From contig JAAUPF010000010.1 in NCBI GenBank assembly GCA_012034575.1, positions 1 to 64,000 on the forward strand: 64,000 bases of DNA, read 5' to 3'. The notes under the pieces were generated by a model. That model had not been told where the DNA came from and made no database searches. It worked only from the letters and a program-made list of their open reading frames with translations. Numbering within the stretch: position 1 is the first letter of the stretch; the number at the start of each line of letters is the position of its first letter. Of this stretch, positions 44,825-54,502 are shown piece by piece. Origin of the DNA: Richelia sp. CSU_2_1. Its GTDB lineage: Bacteria; Cyanobacteriota; Cyanobacteriia; Cyanobacteriales; Microcoleaceae. The position numbers and the translations under genes are program-made.

Positions 44825-45976
44825 ATGAAAGCAAGGTATCAATACAGATTCTATCCGACCGACCAACAGCGACAGAGCTTAGCTCAGTTATTTGGTTGTG
44901 TGCGGGTAGTCTGGAATGATGCTTTGGCTTTGTGCAAAAAGTCTACAAAGAAACCCAAATCTGCCGAACTTCAAAAGATAGTAATCACTCAAGCCAAGCA
45001 AACCGAAGAAAGAGCTTGGCTAGCGGATGTGTCATGCGTTCCTTTGCAGCAGTCTGTAGCTGATTTAGAAATAGCATTCAAGAACTTTTTTGAATCTTGC
45101 AAGGGTTCGAGTCAGGGGCGAAAGGTAGGCTATCCCAAATTCAAGAAAAGGACGAACAGCCAGTCGGCACGGTTTAGAATAGGTGGATTTTCTCTGAAAG
45201 GGGATGAAGTTTACTTAGCCAAAATAGGCAATGTCAAGCCGATTTGGTCAAGAATGTTGCCTTCAGCACCTAGCTCGGTCACGGTCATCAAAGATTGCGC
45301 TAATCGTTATTTTCTCAGCTTTGTCGTAGAAATTGAACCCGTCAGTATTGATGCCAAGAACCAAAGCATCGGCATCGATCTGGGTATCAAGACTTTTGCG
45401 GTAATGAGCAATGGCGAAACAGCCAAAAGTCCTAATTACAAAGCTCTCGATCGAAAAATCCGCAAGCTCCAGAAAAAGTTAGCCCGCCAGCCCAAAGACT
45501 CAAATCGCAGGCATAAAACCCGCATTCAAATTGCCAAACTACACAATCGAATTGCCGACACCCGTAAAGACTTTCTGCAGAAACTATCAACCAAAATAGT
45601 TAACGAAAACCAAGTAATTGTTTTGGAAGATCTTAACGTGTCGGGACTGCTCAAAAACCGCAAGCTTTCAAGAGCGATTAGTCAGCAGGGATGGTATGAA
45701 TTTAGAGTATTGTGTGAGGCTAAATCCCAGAAGCTTGGCAGAGAATTTAGGGTGATTAGTCGATGGGAACCTACCAGTCAAATTTGCTCGAATTGCGGGT
45801 ATAGGTGGGGAAAACTGGATTTAAAAGTCCGATCGATTCGATGCTTAAATTGTGGCACTGAACACGATCGAGATGAGAACGCTGCAAAAAATATAAACAA
45901 AGTCGGGATAGGGCATTGCCACGACTCTAAACGGACACAGAGAGAAGGTAAGACCACTTGTGGCGCATCTCGATGA
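44825..45976 (+). CDS. tnpB: TnpB, RNA-guided endonuclease family
   Basis: A 383-aa protein starting MKARYQYRFYPTDQQRQSLA. The RuvC-like active site is complete: Asp in GIDLGIKTFAV (near 185), Glu in VLEDLNVSGL (near 268), and Asp in HDRDENAAKNI (near 348). The zinc ribbon has SNCGYRW with CLNCG (about 322-343). TnpB proteins bind an omega (right-end) RNA and cut DNA matching its guide. The reading frame is full length and undamaged, so an active nuclease is plausible. It has an ATG start 80 bases past the left-end hairpin. Confidence 0.93.
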   Translation: MKARYQYRFYPTDQQRQSLAQLFGCVRVVWNDALALCKKSTKKPKSAELQKIVITQAKQTEERAWLADVSCVPLQQSVADLEIAFKNFFESCKGSSQGRKVGYPKFKKRTNSQSARFRIGGFSLKGDEVYLAKIGNVKPIWSRMLPSAPSSVTVIKDCANRYFLSFVVEIEPVSIDAKNQSIGIDLGIKTFAVMSNGETAKSPNYKALDRKIRKLQKKLARQPKDSNRRHKTRIQIAKLHNRIADTRKDFLQKLSTKIVNENQVIVLEDLNVSGLLKNRKLSRAISQQGWYEFRVLCEAKSQKLGREFRVISRWEPTSQICSNCGYRWGKLDLKVRSIRCLNCGTEHDRDENAAKNINKVGIGHCHDSKRTQREGKTTCGASR

Positions 45977-46019
45977 AGTGTCAAGAATCACCGCACTTTT
46001 AGGGCGGTGAGTATGTCAA
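45880..46019 (+). ncRNA. Predicted omega RNA at the tnpB 3' end
   Basis: In characterised TnpB systems the guide RNA starts inside the tnpB 3' coding region and ends at the element's right boundary. The guide is read from the flanking DNA. Here the region contains the right-end hairpin CACCGCAC/GGGCGGTG and the terminal TCAA. The guide would be the first roughly 16-20 bases after 46019, inside the kinase gene. The 5' limit is a guess. Confidence 0.45.
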
Positions 46020-49000
46020 TACAAACCAGAGGCGAATTGTTGAACCCCCGCCAGAATTGTTTCTAATTCAGCAATAATTTGAGCAGCAGCCTCTAAATCA
46101 TTGGATTGGGCGAGATTTTGGAGTTGGGCGGCAATCTCGGGCATCAAGCGCACGGCGGCTGTCGCGCTGACACCTTTAATTTGGTGAGCGCGGCGGGCTA
46201 CTGTTTCAGCATCTCCGGCAGCGATCGCACTTTTAGCTGCTGCTAAATAACTGCCAGCATCAGTTACAAAAGCTTGCAAAATTTCCCGTTCAAATTCTAG
46301 ATCGGCACCTGAAATTTCATGCAAGCGTTTCAAATCGACTGCTGATTCGATCGGAGAGTTTTCCTGTGGTTCGGGCCGATTTGTTGGGAGTTTAATTTTT
46401 AAATTTGCCGACCAATTTTCCAGAATAGATTTTAACTGTTCGATCGCAATAGGTTTGCTGATATAATCGTCCATCCCAGCAGCGAGACACTTTTCGCGAT
46501 CGCCCTTCAAAGCATTCGCCGTCATCGCAATGACGATCGTCTTTTCCTGGGGCTGAATTTTGCCGTCAGCGATGTCTGCGGCTTCCCGGCGGCGCAGTCG
46601 AACGGTAGCTTCGTAACCGTCCAAAACTGGCATTTGACAGTCCATCAACACCAGATCGTACTTTTTAAGGGCCAGCATGGATAGCGCCTCTTCGCCGTTA
46701 TTAGCTACATCTGCAGCGCATCCCAAAACTCTCAGTTGGTTCAAGCCGACTTTTTGATTGATCGGAGTATCTTCAACTAACAAAATTCGCAAATTACTTA
46801 GTTGTTGGTTGTTAGCAATTAATTCTCGATCGCCCGCGATTGTTGTTTCATTCCGACTTGCAGCATCAGGGTCGATCGCATTTACCAAACAATCAAACAG
46901 TTTGTGAGTTTTAACAGGTTTAGTTAAATAGCCGCTAAAACCGCTATTCACCAAGCGTTTTGCTTCGGCTAGCTGAGTCATAGAAACCATCACCACCCAC
47001 TTAGTCCGCTGCATTGCCGCCTCAGAAATTATCAAGCGTTCCAGACTTCCTGCCACCATTTCCGGCAACTGAATGTCAACTAAAGCGATATCGTAGGGAC
47101 GATCGGCTGCGATCGCTTTGTAAAAAGAGGAGATCGCCATCCAGCCGCTGGCAACTTCCTCAACTTCCATTCCCCACAAAACAGCCATTTTTCGCAGCAA
47201 TTTTCGCACCGCCGGCTTATCGCTGGCAACTAATATTTTCTGCCCTGCCAGCACTGTTTGCAAATTCACTTTGCACACTTTTTCCCCAATTAAATCTTGC
47301 TCGATCGCTGGCAAAGTAAACCAAAAAGTCGAACCCTTGCCGGGGGTACTTTCTACACCAATGTTGCCTTCCATCAGTTCCACCAACTGCTTGCAAATTG
47401 CCAACCCCAAGCCCGTCCCGCCGTATTTTCTTGTAGTAGAAGCATCGACTTGAGTGAAAGATTGAAACAGTTTTTTCTGGTCTTCGGGAGCAATTCCTAT
47501 TCCTGTATCCGTGACTTTAAACAGCAATACTTCAGTAGAATTGGTGCCAAGTTTTACGGGCTGGCTTTCTTCTAAACTTTTGGCACCATAGCTTGCTGTC
47601 AGCACTGCTGGGTTCCGGCAAATAGAAGCTTCAATTACCACCTCTCCAGCTTCTGTAAATTTAATCGCATTCGCTACCAAATTAGCGATTACTTGTCGCA
47701 ACCGCGCCGCATCGCCTCTAATTTGCAGTGGCAGGTCGGTGTCAATCAGCGCTACCAATTCAATGCCCTTTTTCTGGGCGGGAGTTGCCAGCAAATCCAG
47801 CACTTCATCTAAACAGATGCTCAGGTCAAATTCGATAGTTTCCAAGCGCATTTCTCCAGCTTCAAGTTTGGATAAATCGAGAATATCGTTAATGATAGAA
47901 AGCAGGTTTTGACCGCTGACTTTCAAGGTCTGCACGAAGTCTAGCTGTTCAAGAGTAAGATTTGTTTTCAGCAGCAAGTCAGTCATGCCCATCACCCCAT
48001 TCATCGGAGTGCGAATTTCGTGACTCATATTTGCTAAAAATAGCGACTTCATCCGAGATGCTCGAACGGCCTCTTCTCGGGCTTGCTGCGCTTGTTCAAA
48101 CAGAGTAGATTGTTGAATGGCGATCGCTAACTGTACGCTCAATCTTCCCAGCAAATCTACCTCCGAATCATTCCAAACGCGCGGGCCGCTGCACTGCTGA
48201 GCTACCAGCAGTCCCCACAAACGACTTTTACTGGTTTCTAAACTCGTTTCGGACCGATCGATTTGGGGTTCCTCTGGGATATCTTCTGCTGTCATATCTC
48301 GATTTTCATCGCCGATAAAAATTGGTGCCACTAAATTAGCTCGCACCTGCAAACTCACAAGAAAATCCCTGTGATTCTCGCTCAAATCGGCAGTATAAAT
48401 ATCTTCAATAGCTTGAATTTGTCCGGCGCGGTACAGCGATCTATAACTTTCTCCAAAGTAGTTTGTTTGAAATTTTATGCCCAGCATCGGAGTCCGATCG
48501 TCGCCGACTGATTCAACAACAACAATCCCCGTGCCGTCAGATTCAAAACGGTAAATTACGGCCCGATCTGTTGCCAGCAACTGCCGCACTTCTTGGACTG
48601 CCGTACTCAAGGTTTGAGTGAGGTTGAGGGACTGGCGGACGCGCTGAGCGATCGCCGAAATCAGCCGTTCTCGTTCTGCTTGTTCCCGAAGCATTTTCTC
48701 AGCTTGCTTGCGTTCTGTGACATCGCGAATGACTGTGGCAAAGCAAAGAGGTTCGCGAGTTTGAGGGTGATTGACTAGAAAAATATTCATTAACACATCA
48801 ATGCGTTTCCCGCTGCACAAGTGTTGCAGTTGACCTTCTCCTTGCCACTGTCCCCGATCGATAATTTGGGGCAAGATTTCTCGATCGAATTTTTGTTTAA
48901 AGCTGCGACCTATATAATTCCAAATCTCTGTATCGACGGCTTGGGAAATATTCTCCAATCCTACTAATTGCCGTCCGGCTTCGTTGACAAACAAGGTTTG

Positions 49001-51109
49001 CCCTTCGAGAGTAGCCATACCGATAAAATCGCTGCTGTTTTCAATTAGGGAAACAAATTTTTGCCGTTCTTCTTCTGCTCTTTTGCGTTCGGTAATGTCG
49101 CGCTTGACCCAAACGTGACAAATGACATCGCCCTCGTTATTAATTACAGAATATGCCGCCACGTCGATCGCCAGTATCCGGCCACCTTTGGTGAGGTTAG
49201 TAATTTCGCCTCGAAAAGTTCCGCCTTCGGCCAGACTTTTAGCAATTACATGAAATCTCTCTCCCGCAATCAGTTGGGGGTGTTCTGCTTCTAATTCGGC
49301 ATCTGTATATCCTAACAGCGATTGGTGAGCGCGATTTTGTTCGAGGAAAAATCCGTCAGCATCGATAATCACGAGGGCGTCGTTGGAGTTGAGAAAGATT
49401 TCTCGGTAAAGTTTGAGTTTTTCTTCAGCTCGCTTGCGCTCGGTGATGTCCCTTGTGACGATCGCGTGACAAACTAGATTGCTAGCTTCATTATGCACTG
49501 AGAAAGCCAAAACTTCTACCTCAACTGTTCCCGCTTGTCCGGCCTTAAAGCAGGTAATTTCGCCTCGATAAATTCCGGTTGCTGCTAAACTTTTCGCTAC
49601 TTCAGAAAATGCTTGTTCTCCCATGCAGGCTGCGGGTGTTTGTCTCTGCAATTCCCCGCGATCGTAACCCAGCAAAGCAGCATGAGCTGTATTTTGTTCT
49701 AAGTAATATCCTTGAGGGTTGAGAATGGCGATCGCATCGTTGGAATTGAAAAATATTTCTTGGTAAAGTTGCAGTTTTAACTCGGCTTGTTTGCGGTTGC
49801 TGATATCTACAAAAAAACCGCAATAAATAATCTTACCGCCTTGCATTTCTGGTTGGGAAGCTCCTTGAATCCATTTCAATTTTCCCGAAGGAGTAACAAT
49901 TCTTCCTTCCCAGCGCCACGGCTGTAAATTTTCAGCAGCCAGCGAGATCGAGTTTAAAAAATTATCCCGATCTTCGGGATGGATCGTATTAATAATTAGT
50001 TCGATATTTTGCTGGGCGGCTTCGGGTTCTATTTCATACAATTCCCGGCAGCCAGCACTGACAAATGATAAAAAGATCGAGCCGTCGGGATGGAAGTCAA
50101 GTTGATATACTGTACCGGGCATACTAGCAGTAATTTTTTGCAGCTTGGCTTGGGTTTGACGCATCGCTTCGTCGGCGGCCGAGCATTCTGCTATCTCGCG
50201 GGAAATACCCAAAATTGCAAATATATTTCCTGCTGCATCTGACAGCGGAATTTTCTGAGTGTCAAAGGCGCGCGTTTCGCCGCTGGGAAGGGCGATCGTA
50301 CTGCAAAGATCGCGCACTATTTCCCCGGTTAGCACGGTCCGATCGTCCTCGCGCCAGCCCCTAATTCCGGAGGCGCGATCGCCAAATACTGCTGCTTGTG
50401 AAAATCCCAACTCGATGTCATCTTTCCCGATAATTTCAGCAACTGTTTTGCCTAAAAATTTAGCAAAATTTTGATTGACTAAAATATATTTAAATTCTCG
50501 ATTTTTAACAAAATACAAATCCGGGCTGGCGTCAAATACATTCCTCAATAAATCGTTCGGATCTGCGGACTTTAAAAATATTTTATTCGCCGTTTCAATA
50601 GCTAAATTTTGTCTTTTAACATTTAATTTAATTGTAGCTGCACAGCAAATTTGAGCGCAGGTATGGAGCAAACACAAATGTTCAAAATTAAAAGCATTTG
50701 CTGGCTCGGCAGCGATTAAAAACAATCCCAGAACTTCTTCACTTTCATCGGGTGCCGCCGCGATCGAAACAGATTTAAACCCTAAAAAAGGCGGCCCTTC
50801 GGTGTGGCCAACCCAGTCTATATCTCCTCCCTGCCATGCAGCGCCAGCTTGTTGCAAGCGAATCTCAATTTCAGCTTTTATCCCAGCAGTTAGAGGTGGC
50901 GATTGTTGCAGGTAAATTCGATCGTCCGGTAGCGTCAAAAGTGCGATCGCGCCAGCCGGAATCAGCCGCCCGATGTATTCGATACCCGCAGACCAAATTT
51001 CTTCAGTATTGACAGCAGCTTGAACTTTTTCAGTAAGTTCGTTCAGAACTTGCAGTTCCAAGGTGCGCTGGCGGACTTTTTCTTTGAGGCTGGCGACTAG
51101 GATTTGCAT
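46016..51109 (-). CDS. Large hybrid sensor kinase (GAF-5xPAS-GAF-HisKA-HATPase-2xREC-HPt)
   Basis: About 1697 aa. A coiled coil and GAF lie at about 10-170; five PAS modules lie at about 190-315, 320-445, 448-570, 575-700 and 695-815, separated by [10 protein letters not shown]-type linkers. A second, phytochrome-like GAF is at about 835-1010. HisKA has [11 protein letters not shown] (His near 1034) and HATPase_c ends [20 protein letters not shown]1 (about 1275-1400, [10 protein letters not shown]) is somewhat degenerate; REC2 (about 1420-1550, [11 protein letters not shown]) is canonical. The HPt (about 1605-1700) has [11 protein letters not shown]. This allows an internal His-Asp-His relay. 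The start is the ATG at 51109 (GTG at 51121 possible). Its TGA stop lies inside the TnpB element's TCAA end. Confidence 0.9.
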   Translation of the reverse strand: MQILVASLKEKVRQRTLELQVLNELTEKVQAAVNTEEIWSAGIEYIGRLIPAGAIALLTLPDDRIYLQQSPPLTAGIKAEIEIRLQQAGAAWQGGDIDWVGHTEGPPFLGFKSVSIAAAPDESEEVLGLFLIAAEPANAFNFEHLCLLHTCAQICCAATIKLNVKRQNLAIETANKIFLKSADPNDLLRNVFDASPDLYFVKNREFKYILVNQNFAKFLGKTVAEIIGKDDIELGFSQAAVFGDRASGIRGWREDDRTVLTGEIVRDLCSTIALPSGETRAFDTQKIPLSDAAGNIFAILGISREIAECSAADEAMRQTQAKLQKITASMPGTVYQLDFHPDGSIFLSFVSAGCRELYEIEPEAAQQNIELIINTIHPEDRDNFLNSISLAAENLQPWRWEGRIVTPSGKLKWIQGASQPEMQGGKIIYCGFFVDISNRKQAELKLQLYQEIFFNSNDAIAILNPQGYYLEQNTAHAALLGYDRGELQRQTPAACMGEQAFSEVAKSLAATGIYRGEITCFKAGQAGTVEVEVLAFSVHNEASNLVCHAIVTRDITERKRAEEKLKLYREIFLNSNDALVIIDADGFFLEQNRAHQSLLGYTDAELEAEHPQLIAGERFHVIAKSLAEGGTFRGEITNLTKGGRILAIDVAAYSVINNEGDVICHVWVKRDITERKRAEEERQKFVSLIENSSDFIGMATLEGQTLFVNEAGRQLVGLENISQAVDTEIWNYIGRSFKQKFDREILPQIIDRGQWQGEGQLQHLCSGKRIDVLMNIFLVNHPQTREPLCFATVIRDVTERKQAEKMLREQAERERLISAIAQRVRQSLNLTQTLSTAVQEVRQLLATDRAVIYRFESDGTGIVVVESVGDDRTPMLGIKFQTNYFGESYRSLYRAGQIQAIEDIYTADLSENHRDFLVSLQVRANLVAPIFIGDENRDMTAEDIPEEPQIDRSETSLETSKSRLWGLLVAQQCSGPRVWNDSEVDLLGRLSVQLAIAIQQSTLFEQAQQAREEAVRASRMKSLFLANMSHEIRTPMNGVMGMTDLLLKTNLTLEQLDFVQTLKVSGQNLLSIINDILDLSKLEAGEMRLETIEFDLSICLDEVLDLLATPAQKKGIELVALIDTDLPLQIRGDAARLRQVIANLVANAIKFTEAGEVVIEASICRNPAVLTASYGAKSLEESQPVKLGTNSTEVLLFKVTDTGIGIAPEDQKKLFQSFTQVDASTTRKYGGTGLGLAICKQLVELMEGNIGVESTPGKGSTFWFTLPAIEQDLIGEKVCKVNLQTVLAGQKILVASDKPAVRKLLRKMAVLWGMEVEEVASGWMAISSFYKAIAADRPYDIALVDIQLPEMVAGSLERLIISEAAMQRTKWVVMVSMTQLAEAKRLVNSGFSGYLTKPVKTHKLFDCLVNAIDPDAASRNETTIAGDRELIANNQQLSNLRILLVEDTPINQKVGLNQLRVLGCAADVANNGEEALSMLALKKYDLVLMDCQMPVLDGYEATVRLRRREAADIADGKIQPQEKTIVIAMTANALKGDREKCLAAGMDDYISKPIAIEQLKSILENWSANLKIKLPTNRPEPQENSPIESAVDLKRLHEISGADLEFEREILQAFVTDAGSYLAAAKSAIAAGDAETVARRAHQIKGVSATAAVRLMPEIAAQLQNLAQSNDLEAAAQIIAELETILAGVQQFASGLY

Positions 51110-51229
51110 TTTGCTCACCACAGAGGGTTTTATTTTTTATATTATAAGTTACGCATTATGAAAATTTGAAAGACTTGAATTATAAAACATCTTTGACTAA
51201 AAAACAACAGTTCTCGATCGGGATTGCAT

Positions 51230-51279
51230 TCAATGAAGCCTCAAGAATCCCCGCCCTTCAAGGGCGGGAAGTACATCAA
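51230..51279 (+). mobile_element. Orphan IS200/IS605-type right end
   Basis: TGAAGCCTCAAGAATCCCCG, the hairpin CCCGCCC-TTCAA-GGGCGGG and the terminal ATCAA closely match the right end of the tnpB element at 45973-46019 (TGAAG..TCAAGAATC.CCGC...TCAA). No tnpB, tnpA or left end is visible nearby. It is either a relic or a short non-autonomous derivative. Its final TCAA contains the stop codon of the fasciclin gene. Confidence 0.72.
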
Positions 51280-51677
51280 CCCATGAGAATCACGGTATCG
51301 ATAACGTGAATCACGCCGTTGTCAGCTTCGATATCTGGAGCAACAACTGTAGCATTTTTTACCTCAAAACCGTCCGAACAATCAATTTTAATCGGAGAAC
51401 CTTCAAGGGAAGTAACAGAACCGAGTTTTGCTAAGTCAGCTTTCATAAACTTGCCAGAGACGACGTGAAACATCAGAATCCTGGTAAGTTGGGGAACGTT
51501 CTGCACTAGCGTGGTGATGGTTCCGGGCGGCAATTTTGCGAAAGCATCGTCATTGGGCGCAAATACTGTGAAGGGGCCTGGACTTTTGAGAGCGCCGACT
51601 AAATTCGCTACTTGCACGGCCGTTACGAGGGTTTGGAAGGAACCCGCACCTACAGCAATATCAACAATATCAGGCAT
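51276..51677 (-). CDS. Fasciclin (FAS1) domain protein
   Basis: A 133-aa protein formed by a single FAS1 domain: [49 protein letters not shown], and the final [15 protein letters not shown]. No signal peptide is present, unlike many adhesion FAS1 proteins, so it may be cytoplasmic or exported differently. Cyanobacteria often carry such small single-domain forms. The stop codon is supplied by an IS right end, and the last two residues probably differ from the ancestral protein. Confidence 0.92.
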   Translation of the reverse strand: MPDIVDIAVGAGSFQTLVTAVQVANLVGALKSPGPFTVFAPNDDAFAKLPPGTITTLVQNVPQLTRILMFHVVSGKFMKADLAKLGSVTSLEGSPIKIDCSDGFEVKNATVVAPDIEADNGVIHVIDTVILMG

Positions 51678-51786
51678 TGCGTTTTACCTCATCTAGGACA
51701 AAAAACTCTATTAAGTATCGTAAACTGAGGCGGTCAATAATACTTGCTGTCTTTAATATCTGTTCAGTTAGCCTGAACAGTTCAAT

Positions 51787-52230
51787 TTAAAATTTAAAAT
51801 GGTTTGAAGGAACATCCGGTCCGGCATCAATATAACTGCGTAAACCGTCATTCAGATGTATCCACGAACGTTTGCTCGCAGTCCAAATGTGGTAATCCGG
51901 CGAGAGATTGTCGGGACAATCCATGCTGCAAACGGTGACATCTACTTCGTCAGGATAATCGCTGCTGGAAAATACCAAAGCAGTACCGCAGCTCGAACAA
52001 AAGCCGCGTTTCCCTGTAGCTGAAGAGACAAAATAATTCGGTTGGCTTTGTATAAATGTTAATTGATTAGTTGCGTAAGTTGCCCATGTTACAAAAGCTG
52101 CGCCACTGGCTTTTTGGCACAAATTGCAGTGACAGTGACCGATACTTTTTGCAACTCCAACGATGCGATAGCGGACAGCACCGCACAAACAACCGCCTGT
52201 CACAACAATTTTATCAGTTTCGAGCGCCAT
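51787..52230 (-). CDS. GFA family protein (formaldehyde-activating enzyme-like)
   Basis: A 147-aa protein with the zinc-binding motifs of the GFA family: GGCLCGAVRYRI, GHCHCNLCQKASGAAF and FCSSCGTAL, followed by PDYHIWTASKRSWIHL. Family members include S-(hydroxymethyl)glutathione synthase, but most are uncharacterised, so the reaction is not assigned. It has its own promoter region, with a GTCG...CGTTTTATGCTAACACA leader like that in front of the duplicated module at 54.0 and 54.9 kb. Confidence 0.9.
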   Translation of the reverse strand: MALETDKIVVTGGCLCGAVRYRIVGVAKSIGHCHCNLCQKASGAAFVTWATYATNQLTFIQSQPNYFVSSATGKRGFCSSCGTALVFSSSDYPDEVDVTVCSMDCPDNLSPDYHIWTASKRSWIHLNDGLRSYIDAGPDVPSNHFKF

Positions 52231-52356
52231 TCACACTTTCCTTCGATCGCGGTTATCAGATTAAATTTCTTAGGTCGAACTCTCGTTTTATGCTAACACA
52301 GTCTGATTCAAAATCTGTTATTATTGCCTGGAGTAACAGTTGGCTTTGAAGTATAG

Positions 52357-53313
52357 ATGAGATTTATAGATTTATTTGCGGGCATAGGAGGTTTCAGACA
52401 GGGGTTTGAAAAAGCTGGGTTTGAATGCGTTTTTTCCTGCGAGATCGACAGTAAGTGCCGGGAAGTATACGCGCACAATTTCGGCGAGATTCCTTTTCCT
52501 GACATCAGTACGATCGATCCAGCCGATGTGGCGGATTTTGATGTGTTAGTAGCCGGCTTTCCGTGCCAACCTTTTAGCATTTGCGGCAAAAAGCTGGGTT
52601 TTGAAGATACTAGAGGTACGCTGTTTTTCGAGATTTGTAAAATTGTCAAAGTCAAGCAGCCTAAAGTTATCATTCTCGAAAATGTCAAGCACTTAATCCA
52701 TCACGACAAGGGAAATACATTAAAAGTAATTATTGCCAGCCTCGAAGATTTGGGATACAGCGTGAGTTACAAAATGCTGAACGCTAAAGACTTTGGAATT
52801 CCCCAACACCGAGAAAGAATCTTCATTATTGCAACTAAGGGCAAATTGTTCGATTTTTCTCGACTTAAAACCAAATTTCCGCCGCAACTCAGGGAATTTT
52901 TAGACGAAACTGGTAATTTTGAAATATTGGATAAATCCGAGTATACTTTAATTGAGTATCCGAGAAAGCAGGATTCAGGACTGTTATTTGTAGGTTACAG
53001 AAATAAAGGTACTTGGAAAACTGGGGTAAGACCGAATACAGAACATTTATCGAGGGTGCACAGACAGCCGAATCGGATTTATTCGGTAGATGGAGTGCAT
53101 CCGACAATACCGTCGCAAGAAACATCGGGCAGGTTTTTTATCTATTTTCCCGATCGCGATATCGTAAGAAAGTTGACGCTGAAGGAATGTTACCGTTTGA
53201 TGGGTTTTCCTGAAGATTTTAAAAGTTATCCGATTGCGGGGGAGAGTTACAAGCAAATTGGCAATTCGGTTTGCGTGCCTGTAGTAAGGGCGATCGCGCA
53301 AGAAATAGTATAG
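52357..53313 (+). CDS. DNA (cytosine-5-)-methyltransferase, orphan
   Basis: A 318-aa C5-methylase. Motif I is LFAGIGGFRQGFEKAGF, motif IV has GFPCQPFS with the catalytic Cys, motif VI is ILENV, motif VIII is QHRERIFII, and IX/X include GESYKQIGNSVCVPV. The target-recognition region is short. No restriction endonuclease gene is adjacent, so it may be a solitary methylase. Its recognition site cannot be read from sequence; some cyanobacterial solitary methylases modify CGATCG, the core of the abundant HIP1. The stop codon abuts a CAGTTGA array. Confidence 0.9.
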   Translation: MRFIDLFAGIGGFRQGFEKAGFECVFSCEIDSKCREVYAHNFGEIPFPDISTIDPADVADFDVLVAGFPCQPFSICGKKLGFEDTRGTLFFEICKIVKVKQPKVIILENVKHLIHHDKGNTLKVIIASLEDLGYSVSYKMLNAKDFGIPQHRERIFIIATKGKLFDFSRLKTKFPPQLREFLDETGNFEILDKSEYTLIEYPRKQDSGLLFVGYRNKGTWKTGVRPNTEHLSRVHRQPNRIYSVDGVHPTIPSQETSGRFFIYFPDRDIVRKLTLKECYRLMGFPEDFKSYPIAGESYKQIGNSVCVPVVRAIAQEIV

Positions 53314-53619
53314 CAGTTGACAGTTGACAGTTGACAGTTGACAGTTGACAGTTATGGTATCCGAATCTAACCGTTTATGAAGCGCAGTAATACTTGCAAC
53401 TCCTTCACTGTTTCTAATTGCGCTTAACGATTGTTCTATGGAAAAATTTACAGAAATTCCTCGCTCGTTGATGCGTTTGCGTAAATAGTAAGCGTCTGCT
53501 TTGACTATCGATCGATCCTTATCTATCCATCCCTTTCGGAGCGCTCGGTAAACAATAATAGAATCTGGTAATTTTTCAACCTCTGATGCACTTCCTGAAG
53601 ATTGTTCTATTTCTATCAT
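53047..53619 (-). CDS. Module gene B, second copy, 3' end replaced by STRR
   Basis: Homologous to the 132-aa protein encoded at 54104-54502 for its first 89 residues (SIIVYRALRKGWIDKDRSIV, AYYLRKRINERGISVN, RNSEGVASI). The conserved ending (SHAQIIGLPHVKDDRDRAE in the intact copy) is missing. The frame instead runs through CAGTTGA repeats and then antisense through the methylase gene. The ATG overlaps the stop of gene A (ATGA). It is probably a damaged copy. Confidence 0.62.
   Translation of the reverse strand: MIEIEQSSGSASEVEKLPDSIIVYRALRKGWIDKDRSIVKADAYYLRKRINERGISVNFSIEQSLSAIRNSEGVASITALHKRLDSDTITVNCQLSTVNCQLLYYFLRDRPYYRHANRIANLLVTLPRNRITFKIFRKTHQTVTFLQRQLSYDIAIGKIDKKPARCFLRRYCRMHSIYRINPIRLSVHPR
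53314..53355. repeat. STRR array, heptamer CAGTTGA
   Basis: Five to six CAGTTGA heptamers between the methylase stop and the truncated module gene. Translated on the minus strand, they form the end of that protein's homologous part (TVNCQLSTVNC). Confidence 0.88.
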
Positions 53620-54026
53620 ATCTCGTTGAACCACTGCAACCAGTAGACTAATGTTGGCGATGAAATTATATCCTCTACAGCATATTCATCCTTCGTATGG
53701 TGAAAAATGTCAACTGGTTGCTCCTGGCTGAAAGGACAAAACAGGCGAACAGTACGATCGGGTTCTAACCGAGTCCAATCTAGCGTGATACTACCTCGAT
53801 CGTCTGTAGCAGCCGAGGCTTTGGGGAAATTATCGCGCAACACATCATAGGCTTCTACTACGAGTTTCATCGCTGTTCTAAAAGCATACTCTGTCGGTTT
53901 TAAAACTCCATATTCGTCTTCTTCTTCTAAATCTAAAAGTTCGAGCAGGCGTTCGACAGTGATGCGAAAATTCGATAAACCACTGTTGCTACTGCTGTCG
54001 GTGATTTGTTCTTTTGCTAAAGTCAT
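53616..54026 (-). CDS. Module gene A, second copy (136 aa, unknown function)
   Basis: Nearly identical to the gene at 54499-54909 for the first 88 residues (NFRITVERLLELLDLEEEDE, GVLKPTEYAFRTAMKLVVEA, NFPKASAATD). It then diverges (ITLDWTRLEPDRTVRLFCPF, HHTKDEYAVEDIISSPTL) before converging on the end L.YWL.W.N. It is a small acidic alpha/beta protein. I recall this type as a common cyanobacterial gene next to a partner like gene B; the function is unknown. Confidence 0.8.
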   Translation of the reverse strand: MTLAKEQITDSSSNSGLSNFRITVERLLELLDLEEEDEYGVLKPTEYAFRTAMKLVVEAYDVLRDNFPKASAATDDRGSITLDWTRLEPDRTVRLFCPFSQEQPVDIFHHTKDEYAVEDIISSPTLVYWLQWFNEI

Positions 54027-54103
54027 AAAATTAAATCCAAGAGGTCGATCGGTCGTTTTATGCTAACACAGGATGCTGCAAGATTATTTGACAACTTGCA
54101 GGG

Positions 54104-54502
54104 CTATACTTGCGGTTTCCATGCAATTCTAGAGCGTTCTGCTAATAAATCTGCCAATCTTTCAGCTCGATCTCGGTCATCTTTCACGTGAGGTAAACCG
54201 ATTATCTGAGCGTGGGAGGTAGAGTCAGGCACTGCATCTAAACCTAATTCACGAATTTGCCCTACTTGAAGACTAGCAACTCCGTAACAATTTCGGAATT
54301 TTGCCGCACATTGTTCTGGCGAACGAACACTGGCAATTGTTACCGACAAACCTGCTTCATTAGCTCGCAGCAAATAAGCGGGAGATAAAACTACATTACT
54401 CTCTTCGTCAATCCATTGTCTGCGGAGTAAAGCTCTATAAACAATTGCATTTTCAGCTAAAGGAGCGAACTCTGAATTACTGCTAGAAGATGTATCTGTC
54501 AT
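54104..54502 (-). CDS. Module gene B, intact copy (132 aa, unknown function)
   Basis: A soluble protein: a Ser-rich start, then ENAIVYRALLRRQWIDEESN, VLSPAYLLRANEAGLSVTIA, CAAKFRNCYGVASLQVGQIR, and SHAQIIGLPHVKDDRDRAE. No known catalytic motif is visible to me; the conserved Tyr-Arg, Arg-Asn and Ser-His positions resemble small ADP-ribosyltransferase or RES-like folds only weakly. The start codon overlaps the stop of gene A (ATGA), so the pair is translationally coupled, like a toxin-antitoxin operon. Confidence 0.8.
   Translation of the reverse strand: MTDTSSSSNSEFAPLAENAIVYRALLRRQWIDEESNVVLSPAYLLRANEAGLSVTIASVRSPEQCAAKFRNCYGVASLQVGQIRELGLDAVPDSTSHAQIIGLPHVKDDRDRAERLADLLAERSRIAWKPQV

Larger units (their letters stand above)
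44722..46019 (+). mobile_element. IS200/IS605-type element carrying tnpB only (IS1341-like)
   Basis: The left end has the subterminal hairpin AAGCCCCGTCC-TTATA-GGACGGCTT at 44736-44762. The right end has TCAAGAATCACCGC... with the hairpin CACCGC/GCGGTG and the terminal TCAA at 46016-46019. There is no tnpA (Y1 transposase), so mobility needs a helper. A TTGAC pentamer at 44717-44721 is a candidate target-adjacent motif. The exact left boundary is uncertain. Confidence 0.8.

Noticed and set aside
53047-53312. C-terminal part of gene B copy 2 over the methylase gene
   Set aside because: It is antisense to strongly conserved methylase coding sequence, so it is a run-through, not a real domain.
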